Shown piece by piece: positions 57,878 through 64,000 of a DNA stretch of 64,000 nucleotides (positions within the stretch are counted from its first letter, which is position 1; the number at the start of each line of letters is the position of its first letter). The notes under the pieces were generated by a model. It ran no database searches. It saw nothing but the letters and a program-made list of their open reading frames with translations, and had not been told where the DNA came from. The stretch is from Saprospiraceae bacterium (GTDB taxonomy: Bacteria; Bacteroidota; Bacteroidia; Chitinophagales; Saprospiraceae): NCBI GenBank assembly GCA_022448955.1, contig JAKVCU010000066.1, forward strand, positions 1 to 64,000, given 5' to 3'. Position numbers and translations under genes: made by a program.

Positions 57878-60721
57878 ATGAGTATTAGAGCTATCTTATT
57901 CTCTATGGCCTTCCTATTGGTAGGCTCCTATAGTTTTGCGCAAAGAGATTGTGGAGCTGTAGAATATCTAGAGCAACAAATGCAACTCGATCCAAAACGC
58001 GGAGAGAAAATGGATCGAATTGAAAAACACACGCAAAGCTTCTTGAAAAATCCAACTCGTGATGTCACGGGTACAGTAACCATCCCTATAGTTGTACATG
58101 TTGTTTACAACACTTCAGCAGAAAACATCAGTGATGCTCAAATTCAAACACAAATTGATGTGTTAAATGAAGACTTTCGCCGCTTAAATTCTGATGCAGA
58201 TAATACTTGGTCACAAGCAGCAGATTCAGAAATTGAATTCTGTCTGGCAACAGTTGACCCTAGTGGTAATGCAACAACAGGTATCACACGTACTTCTACT
58301 TCTGTTACTTCCTTTGGTACAAATGATCAAGTTAAGTTCAACTCTTCTGGTGGTAAGGACGCCTGGCCAGCAGCTGACTATCTAAACATTTGGGTATGTG
58401 ATATCAGCGGTGGAATCTTAGGTTATGCTCAGTTTCCTGGTGGTAATCCTGCTACTGACGGTGTTGTAAATGATTACCAATATTTCGGTACAATTGGAAC
58501 AGCTACGGCTCCATTTAACTTAGGTCGTACAATGACGCACGAGGTAGGCCACTACTTAAACCTTCGACACATCTGGGGTGATGGCAACTGTAACGTTGAT
58601 GATTTTGTTTCTGACACACCTACTTCTGATGCACCTAATTATGGATGTGCAGTGGGCCATGTTTCTTGTAGCTCAACAGATATGGTACAGAACTACATGG
58701 ATTATTCTGATGACGCTTGTATGAATTTATTTACGATAGGTCAGAAGGCTAGAATGAGAGCTTTGTTTGATACTGGTGGTGCTCGTGAGAGTTTATTGAG
58801 CTCCACAGCATGTGGTCCTCCTGCAGATCCAACTTGTGATGATGGCATCCAAAATGGCGATGAAACAGGTATTGACTGTGGCGGCTCTTGCCCAGATATT
58901 TGCCCAACTTGTGATGATGGTATCCAAAATCAAGGAGAGGAAGGTATTGATTGTGGTGGACCTAATTGTGCGCCTTGTCCTTGTACTGGTACAGAAGTTA
59001 CAGTAACAATTACCTTTGATAATTATCCAGAGGAAACCAGCTGGACCATAACTAATGCGGGAGGTTCGGTAGTTGCTTCAGGAGGTACTTATGGTGGCCA
59101 ACCAGATGGTTCTACCCTCACTATTACAGAATGTTTAGCAGATGGTTGTTATGACTTTACGATCAATGATTCTTATGGTGATGGTATTTGCTGCACTTAT
59201 GGTTCCGGTTCTTACACAGTAAGTGGCGATGGAAACACCTTAGCCTCTGGTGGTACATTTGGCTCTTCAGAAACTACTAACTTCTGTTTAGGTGGTGGTT
59301 CGGGTCCTAGTTGTGATGATGGTATTCAAAATGGTGACGAAACAGGTGTCGATTGTGGCGGCTCTTGCCCAAATGCTTGTCCAACTTGTGATGATGGTAT
59401 CCAAAATGGTGACGAAACAGGTGTCGATTGTGGCGGCTCTTGCCCAAATGCTTGTCCAACTTGTGATGATGGTATCCAAAATCAAGGAGAGGAAGGTATT
59501 GATTGTGGTGGCCCTAATTGTGCGCCCTGTTCATGTACAGAAGTTACAGTAACAATTACCTTTGATAATTATCCAGAAGAAACCAGTTGGACTATTACTA
59601 ATGCAGGAGGTTCAGTAGTTGCTTCGGGAGGTACTTATGGTAGCCAGCCAGATGGTTCTACTCTTACTATTACAGAATGTTTAGGAGATGGTTGTTATGA
59701 CTTTACGATCAATGACTCTTATGGTGATGGTATTTGCTGCACTTATGGTTCTGGTTCTTACACGGTAAGTGGCGGTGGAAACACTTTAGCCTCTGGTGGT
59801 ACATTTGGCTCTTCAGAAACCACTAACTTCTGTTTAGGTGGTGGTTCGGGTCCTAGTTGTAATGATGGCATCCAAAACGGCGATGAAACAGGCATCGACT
59901 GTGGTGGCTCTTGCCCAGATGCTTGTCCTCCAACAGGTGGTTGTAGCTACACGACAATCAACTTTAATAACTTTGAAAGCGGTTTAGGAATATGGAATGA
60001 TGGTGGTTCTGATTGTCGCAGAAGTGCAAATGATGCAGCTTACGCATTAGGAACCTACTGTGTACGTTTACGTGATAATACCTCTACCTCGGTAATGACT
60101 ACAGACAACTTGGACTTATCTGCTTATGATGAGTTAACTATTGATTTCTCTTATTATCCAAGAAGTATGGATAATAGTAATGAAGACTTCTGGTTGCAAA
60201 TCTCGACAAATGGCGGAGCTTCTTACACTATCGTGGAAGAATGGAATAGAAATGATGAATTCCAAAATAATCAGCGTTATTTTGATTCAGTAATCATTCC
60301 TGGTCCATTTACATCTAATACACGTTTACGTTTCCGCTGCGATGCTTCTGGAAACTCTGACTGGGTTTACATTGATGAGGTAGATATTTCTGGTTGCCTA
60401 AATGCAAATAGAGAAGCTGCTCCTCAGCTCGAGGCGACAGTCGCCCTTCCTTATAGTGAAGAGATCACAGACGTAAACTTATTCCCGAATCCAACTCGTG
60501 GCCAGTTAACTCTTGATCTAAATATCAATAAATCATCTCAAGTTCAATTCTTTGTAAGCGATATGAACGGCAAACTGTTAAGCCGTCAAGCTATGAATAT
60601 CGATGCAGGTAAAATGAGAACACAGATTGATCTGAATCGATTGAATCCAGGTGTTTATATCTTACATATTGTGACTGAAGAAAATAGAATAGCAAAGAAA
60701 TTTGTAGTTCTTGACAAATAA
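57878..60721 (+). CDS. Secreted M43-type zinc metalloprotease with amplified cysteine repeats and T9SS type A C-terminal domain
   Basis: A 947-residue protein. A signal peptide (MSIRAILFSMAFLLVGSYSFAQ) leads to the pappalysin-like protease: IPIVVHVVYNTSAENISDAQ near residue 70 and the zinc motif MTHEVGHYLNLRHIWGD near residue 221 (His-Glu-x2-His-x5-His), then VQNYMDYSDDACMN (Met-turn). Next come six cysteine units of the type CDDGIQNGDETGIDCGG, two of them linked to beta-rich modules of about 100 residues (TEVTVTITFDNYPEETSW, then CYDFTINDSYGDGICC), and a jelly-roll-like region with FWLQISTNGGASYTI. The end is a T9SS type A sorting domain (LFPNPTRGQLTLDLN, GVYILHIVTEENRIAKKFVV). The repeats are nearly identical in DNA, so the region amplified recently. 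Confidence 0.93.
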   Translation: MSIRAILFSMAFLLVGSYSFAQRDCGAVEYLEQQMQLDPKRGEKMDRIEKHTQSFLKNPTRDVTGTVTIPIVVHVVYNTSAENISDAQIQTQIDVLNEDFRRLNSDADNTWSQAADSEIEFCLATVDPSGNATTGITRTSTSVTSFGTNDQVKFNSSGGKDAWPAADYLNIWVCDISGGILGYAQFPGGNPATDGVVNDYQYFGTIGTATAPFNLGRTMTHEVGHYLNLRHIWGDGNCNVDDFVSDTPTSDAPNYGCAVGHVSCSSTDMVQNYMDYSDDACMNLFTIGQKARMRALFDTGGARESLLSSTACGPPADPTCDDGIQNGDETGIDCGGSCPDICPTCDDGIQNQGEEGIDCGGPNCAPCPCTGTEVTVTITFDNYPEETSWTITNAGGSVVASGGTYGGQPDGSTLTITECLADGCYDFTINDSYGDGICCTYGSGSYTVSGDGNTLASGGTFGSSETTNFCLGGGSGPSCDDGIQNGDETGVDCGGSCPNACPTCDDGIQNGDETGVDCGGSCPNACPTCDDGIQNQGEEGIDCGGPNCAPCSCTEVTVTITFDNYPEETSWTITNAGGSVVASGGTYGSQPDGSTLTITECLGDGCYDFTINDSYGDGICCTYGSGSYTVSGGGNTLASGGTFGSSETTNFCLGGGSGPSCNDGIQNGDETGIDCGGSCPDACPPTGGCSYTTINFNNFESGLGIWNDGGSDCRRSANDAAYALGTYCVRLRDNTSTSVMTTDNLDLSAYDELTIDFSYYPRSMDNSNEDFWLQISTNGGASYTIVEEWNRNDEFQNNQRYFDSVIIPGPFTSNTRLRFRCDASGNSDWVYIDEVDISGCLNANREAAPQLEATVALPYSEEITDVNLFPNPTRGQLTLDLNINKSSQVQFFVSDMNGKLLSRQAMNIDAGKMRTQIDLNRLNPGVYILHIVTEENRIAKKFVVLDK
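58835..58909 (+). repeat. 75-base cysteine-unit repeat, unit 1 (M43 protease gene)
   Basis: TGTGATGATGGCATCCAAAA and onward, encoding CDDGIQNGDETGIDCGGSCP; similar to units at 59312, 59387 and 59858. Confidence 0.7.
58910..59311 (+). repeat. Long module, copy 1 (402 bases)
   Basis: A CDDGIQNQGEEGIDCGG unit plus a beta-rich module, repeated almost exactly at 59462-59857 (396 bases; it lacks two codons, Gly-Thr, of copy 1). Confidence 0.8.
59312..59461 (+). repeat. Tandem pair of 75-base units (59312-59386 and 59387-59461)
   Basis: The two 75-base units differ at one base by eye (ATT against ATC for isoleucine). This tandem copy is very recent. Confidence 0.85.
59462..59857 (+). repeat. Long module, copy 2 (396 bases)
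   Basis: Repeats the 58910-59311 module nearly base for base, keeping the reading frame. Confidence 0.8.
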
Positions 60722-60751
60722 GCATTCTTAGAGAAAGCTTACATCTAGCAA

Positions 60752-60786
60752 AAAGAGGGTAGATCACCTACTGATCTGCCCTCTTT
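60752..60786. terminator. Intrinsic terminator between the M43 gene and the convergent lipoprotein gene
   Basis: Fifteen-base stem AAAGAGGGTAGATCA (60752-60766) / TGATCTGCCCTCTTT (60772-60786), perfect except one G-T pair, with a five-base loop. It serves both convergent genes. Confidence 0.9.
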
Positions 60787-60805
60787 CCTAAAGCAAAAAA
60801 AGAAA

Positions 60806-62011
60806 TTACTCCCTTAGAAGTCTAGTACTAACTAATTTACTTTTAATCTGAGGCTTTAAAGATTGAGCAGCATCATACAGTAAGGCTTCATTGGTAGGAA
60901 ATGGCAGCGGCCGATTTCCAATTCTGCGTTTACTTTGCTTGCTTAATGCCCTTCGATCACCTTCAAAAGTGGAAGCATAATTTTCAAAGATAGCATTTGC
61001 TGCAAGCACTTTTCGATCTAACAGCTCGTTCGTGCGAATATCATAAAACTCAAGTTGGCCATTAACATTAGCCATTTTTTGTTGAAAAACTTCTAATACC
61101 CAAGCCTGAATCTGTACGTATCGATCCACCTTAATGTCATTTCCTAAAGAGTCTTTCATTACATTTCCATTCTCATCAAGAACATACTCAAAACCATCTT
61201 TAATTTCTTTTTCTTCGCGATATTCTCTTTCTTTCATTAATGAAGGAGTAACTTCAATATTAGTAATATTCATAATTACAGCGTAATCATACTCCAAATC
61301 TAATTGCTTAGTAGTATGGTATACTTGCCAGTGCGACTCCAAGTCTCTTACATTCATGCTCAAAATAGCTTTTTCGAAATCCGAAGGTAATACGACAGGC
61401 GCATTATTTCTCATACTAAATAAAATGTATGTTCTTCCTAATTCGTGAGCCATAGCCATTAATTGGTCCTTATCCTTATAATCCCTGTAGAAACGATTAA
61501 TTCGTTCTAGCTGACCAAAAGCTCTTCTGGCAGCTCCTTTATTTCCCGCCTGTCCTAGAGCAATCAGTTTTTTTGAATCATTATAATAATAGTCTACCGC
61601 CTTATCTTTTGCCTCCATTTCTAATTCGTCTGTTCTCACAAAACGAAACTCAGCTTGGACTCCATCTTCGTCTACAAGAGGTAATAATGGCTCGATTGTT
61701 TCTTGTCTACGACGAATATTAGCATAAAGATCATAAATACGTTCCCAATTTTCAGGACGACCTTCGGCTTTTAATCGATCTGCTTTACGCAAATCAGCAG
61801 CCGTAGCTTTTACAAACGCATCTTGCAAAGCCAGCACATGTTTGGCCTTCTTGTTCTTTTTACCAGCAAGTTTCTTCAATGCTATTTGTAAGGCTTTGTC
61901 ATAGTCTCCTTCCTCGATCAGTTTTTGAGGAGAAGCACAGGAGGAAAGTCCAAAAATGGTAATACCCATTAAAAAAAGTAGACTATTTAGATTTAATTGA
62001 AGTTTTTTCAT
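60806..62011 (-). CDS. Predicted lipoprotein with TPR-like helices, unknown function
   Basis: A 401-residue protein with a lipoprotein signal (LLFLMGITIFGLSSCAS, Cys near residue 26). Just after the Cys, KLIEEGDYDKALQIALKKLA is a tetratricopeptide-like helix pair, and ENWERIYDLYANIRRRQETI near residue 88 and KGAARRAFGQLERINRFYRD near residue 155 continue the helical pattern. The C-terminal third has ordinary strands and a conserved-looking FEGDRRALSKQSKRRIGNRP. Probably an envelope scaffold; no family was identified. Confidence 0.75.
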   Translation of the reverse strand: MKKLQLNLNSLLFLMGITIFGLSSCASPQKLIEEGDYDKALQIALKKLAGKKNKKAKHVLALQDAFVKATAADLRKADRLKAEGRPENWERIYDLYANIRRRQETIEPLLPLVDEDGVQAEFRFVRTDELEMEAKDKAVDYYYNDSKKLIALGQAGNKGAARRAFGQLERINRFYRDYKDKDQLMAMAHELGRTYILFSMRNNAPVVLPSDFEKAILSMNVRDLESHWQVYHTTKQLDLEYDYAVIMNITNIEVTPSLMKEREYREEKEIKDGFEYVLDENGNVMKDSLGNDIKVDRYVQIQAWVLEVFQQKMANVNGQLEFYDIRTNELLDRKVLAANAIFENYASTFEGDRRALSKQSKRRIGNRPLPFPTNEALLYDAAQSLKPQIKSKLVSTRLLRE

Positions 62012-62677
62012 GGTTCAAGTTTTTCGTTCGAGTCAAAAAATGAGTATGTCGGCCAAAGTAACTTATTAAATATCTAAAGTACAATTATAGAAATGAAATG
62101 ACTACTAGATCACTAAGAAAGGGTTAATACAGTGTACCTTTTGGTTAAAAAATCTAAAAAAATATTAAGAAATTGTAAAAACTTCAGAGTATGAAACAAA
62201 AGCTAAATTAGCATGTTGAAAATTTCTGCAAAAAGAATGAATATTCTTAGCTTAAGCAAATTTTTTCATAAGCTTTTTTGCAGAAGTTATTTAAAAATGC
62301 TGTATTTGATGTCCAATCAACTCACCTACCCTCAGTAAACCGTTTTCTACCCCCTTTCCTATCCATACCAGCATCTACATTTAAAAATAATGCGTTGATT
62401 TAAATTTGAGATACTTCTAAGTCTTCAAGATTTTCCTGAAGAAAATTTCTTAAATCTTATGGTTTTTCGCTATCCACAGTTCTATTGAAAATTCTAAATT
62501 ACCACAACCATTAGATCTTGTTCCAAATTATCGACTGCCCAAAAATAATTGGCTGCCATTAAAGAGGGTTACAATAGTAGAAAATCAAACGATAGCTTGT
62601 AAGCTCTGATAAGACAATTGCTTCTGGATATACCACTAGATTAGATCATACTCAAATAAAAGAGAGGTAGAGTTCAT

Positions 62678-62710
62678 CAGCTAGTGAAAATTTAATCATA
62701 GAAGTGCAAG
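62678..62710 (+). repeat. Weak family A head fragment
   Basis: CAGCTAGTGAAAATTTAATC resembles the head of family A (GCGGCTAGTGAAAATTGCTT), but the remainder does not align. Reported with low confidence. Confidence 0.3.
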
Positions 62711-62750
62711 CATTTTTTAGGGTACAACTTTTTCATGCATTTGAATACCA

Positions 62751-62792
62751 TGTAATTTAAGTTTATTTGGATTTTTAAGCAGCTGATTTTTC
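62751..62792 (+). repeat. Dispersed family B, copy 3
   Basis: TGTAATTTAAGTTTATTTGG then ATTTTTAAGCAGCTGATTTT matches copy 2 at 50630-50672. The inverted arms of copy 2 are not kept here. Confidence 0.55.
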
Positions 62793-62955
62793 TAATTTTC
62801 AGATAGCAGATCTTCTTGGAAATGATGTAAGTCATTTTTACAAGCGGCATGATTTCTTCATCTGTCTTAAAAATTTATATAAAAGCATTGCCTAATAACA
62901 TCTATCTTTTAAAAACACCTAAAGCAAGCATGAAATTCATAAAGCAATAAGAGTT

Positions 62956-62991
62956 CCCCACAATAGTGTATCCTCTATTGTGGGTATTTTT
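62956..62991 (+). terminator. Plus-strand intrinsic terminator with no plus-strand gene upstream
   Basis: Ten-base perfect stem CCCACAATAG (62956-62965) / CTATTGTGGG (62974-62983) with an eight-base loop, then TATTTTTT. It points plus-ward although the nearest gene on its right is on the minus strand and no plus-strand gene lies in the preceding 2 kb. Confidence 0.7.
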
Positions 62992-62999
62992 TGCGGAAG

Positions 63000-64000
63000 C
63001 TAGACCTTTTCTTCCCAGATCATAGCTAAGTGAATCAGGGTCTCCACGGCCTTTTCCATATCCTGTACAGATACCCACTCTTCTCTTGAATGAAAGGCGT
63101 GCTCTCCAGTAAAGATATTAGGACAAGGTAGCCCCATGAAAGAAAGTCTTGAACCATCTGTACCCCCACGAATACTTCTACGCTCAGGCACCATACCTGC
63201 GCGACGAAGCGCTTCCAAAGCATGATCCACTACTTGAGGATGTTGATCTAAAACTACCTTCATATTGCGGTATTGTTCTTTCACCTCAAATATCCCTCTT
63301 GAATTTGGATAGTGCTCTAAAGCTTTTTCCATAATTCCTTTTAGAAATGACTCATGTTCATGCAGTGCCTCTTCTGTAAAATCACGAATGATAAAAACAA
63401 TTTTTGCCTCTTCTGCCGCACCAGATATCGTAACCGGATGAATAAAGCCTTCTTTACCTTCAGTTGTTTCTGGTGATAGGCGATCTTTCGGAAGTGCAGC
63501 TACTAAATCACTGGCAATCTTTAGGGCGCTTTCTAATTTACCTTTTGCAAAACCAGGATGAATACTTACCCCTTGAATAGTAATCGTTACCATATCTGCT
63601 GAGAAGGTTTCATCTTCCAGTGTTCCTCTTTTTTCCCCATCTACTGTATATCCAAAATCAGCACCAAGCCTTTCCATATTTACATGATCAACACCTCTTC
63701 CAATTTCCTCATCTGGTGTAAAAAGAATGCGAATTTTTCCATGCTTAATAGAAGGATTATTGATCAGATGATGCGCTGCATCCATAATCTCTGCTACCCC
63801 TGCCTTATTATCGGCACCTAAAAGCGTTGTTCCACTTGCTGTAACAATATCATTGCCCATTTGATCTTTTAGATCTGGGTGTTCTACCATTCTAATTACA
63901 GCATTTGTATCATCTGGTAAAATGATATCTGAGCCATCATAGTTTTTATGTACCAATGGCTTTACATATGCGCCACTGCAATCAGGCGAAGTATCCATAT
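63000..64000 (-). CDS. pepT: Peptidase T (tripeptide aminopeptidase), N-terminus outside window
   Basis: Partial: 333 residues visible, running to the right window edge, so roughly the first 75 residues are missing. The M20-family core is clear: the zinc-site MDTSPDCSGA right at the edge (the His before it is cut), TTLLGADNKAGVAEIMDAAH near residue 55 of the visible part, ILFTPDEEIGRGVDHV with the bridging Glu, the dimerisation domain (ITIQGVSIHPGFAKGKLESA), VIFIIRDF-type strands, and the late RRSIRGGTDGSRLSFMGLPCP and NIFTGEHAFHSREEW metal motifs. Cleaves the N-terminal residue from tripeptides. Minus strand, 3' end complete. Confidence 0.93.
   Translation of the reverse strand, partial: MDTSPDCSGAYVKPLVHKNYDGSDIILPDDTNAVIRMVEHPDLKDQMGNDIVTASGTTLLGADNKAGVAEIMDAAHHLINNPSIKHGKIRILFTPDEEIGRGVDHVNMERLGADFGYTVDGEKRGTLEDETFSADMVTITIQGVSIHPGFAKGKLESALKIASDLVAALPKDRLSPETTEGKEGFIHPVTISGAAEEAKIVFIIRDFTEEALHEHESFLKGIMEKALEHYPNSRGIFEVKEQYRNMKVVLDQHPQVVDHALEALRRAGMVPERRSIRGGTDGSRLSFMGLPCPNIFTGEHAFHSREEWVSVQDMEKAVETLIHLAMIWEEKV

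Larger units (their letters stand above)
62012..62999. other. Gene-free stretch with a hairpin, a weak repeat pair and an unexplained plus-strand terminator
   Basis: About 990 bases without a credible gene. It contains an imperfect long hairpin (TTCTGCAAAAAG at 62224-62235 against CTTTTTTGCAGAA at 62273-62285), a faint family A head (CAGCTAGTGAAAATTT at 62678), a family B copy (62751-62792) and a strong plus-facing terminator at 62956-62983. This combination suggests that a small RNA may be made from the plus strand, unproven. Confidence 0.5.

Noticed and set aside
58835-59935. Regular direct repeats, possible CRISPR array
   Set aside because: The repeats are in frame, encode cysteine-rich units and beta modules of a secreted protease, and lack short variable spacers.
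1-64000. Prophage, integrative element or defence island
   Set aside because: No integrase, capsid, terminase, restriction-modification, CBASS, retron or toxin-antitoxin genes could be recognised in any frame.

Overview
The window looks like chromosome from a Bacteroidota bacterium, most likely a Saprospira-type (Saprospiraceae-like) marine or surface-living gliding relative; genus is not determinable here. The evidence is a giant SprB-repeat adhesin with a type B type IX secretion (T9SS) C-terminal domain followed by a PorP/SprF partner, an M43 metalloprotease with a type A T9SS tail, TAnnTTTG-type promoters, Bacteroidota-style lipoproteins, and AT-rich DNA throughout. I support 48 coding regions, one tRNA, one transposase remnant, several hairpin terminators and two families of dispersed non-coding repeats.

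Layout. 0.2-3.3 kb: ilvE, an AT-hook/winged-helix-like protein and a free-standing NUMOD4/HNH endonuclease. 3.9-10.9 kb: FemAB-like transferase, the coaD-yjjG pair, a macrodomain hydrolase, an acyl-CoA carboxylase carboxyltransferase subunit, an overlapping three-gene GNAT/membrane/histidine-phosphatase operon, and a small membrane protein. 11-15.2 kb: a Tat-exported Gfo/Idh/MocA oxidoreductase, a DinB-like protein, a lipoprotein and a broken IS256-family transposase. 15.7-23.4 kb: an L-rhamnose catabolic operon (promoter, bifunctional aldolase/dehydrogenase, isomerase, kinase, lactate-dehydrogenase-like flavoenzyme, NCS1-like permease). 23.5-27.5 kb: tRNA-Leu, rseP, rsmE, DUF4159 protein, PspC protein and a tiny membrane protein. 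27.2-28.4 kb: an unusually hairpin-rich tract, mostly non-coding. 28.5-41.7 kb (minus strand): mltA, a methyltransferase, an exported GH13 enzyme, a 1,517-residue secreted protein, prmA, a DinB protein, folD and a membrane PAS histidine kinase. 42.3-48.9 kb: SprB-like adhesin plus PorP/SprF. 49-55.5 kb: lysA, an ECF sigma factor with a candidate anti-sigma factor, two GNAT-type proteins and a lipoprotein inorganic pyrophosphatase. 56-64 kb: GIN-domain protein, a lipoprotein, the repeat-bearing M43 protease, a lipoprotein and the start-truncated pepT.

How the genes work together. The rhamnose genes form a nearly complete route: uptake (inferred permease), isomerization, phosphorylation, retro-aldol cleavage with lactaldehyde oxidation, and probable lactate-to-pyruvate oxidation. 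The adhesin and PorP/SprF genes form a classic T9SS substrate/partner pair. Most other genes are housekeeping or envelope functions in short operons.

The most novel signals are non-coding. One is a dispersed miniature element (about 70-160 bp, imperfect TAAG-type inverted ends, a strictly 43-nt hairpin core in three copies) found at several intergenic sites. The second is the 1.2-kb stack of hairpins around 27.2-28.4 kb. The third is a nested inverted-repeat structure with a perfect 20-bp palindrome just upstream of the ECF sigma gene. No CRISPR array, prophage or recognizable defence locus was seen.
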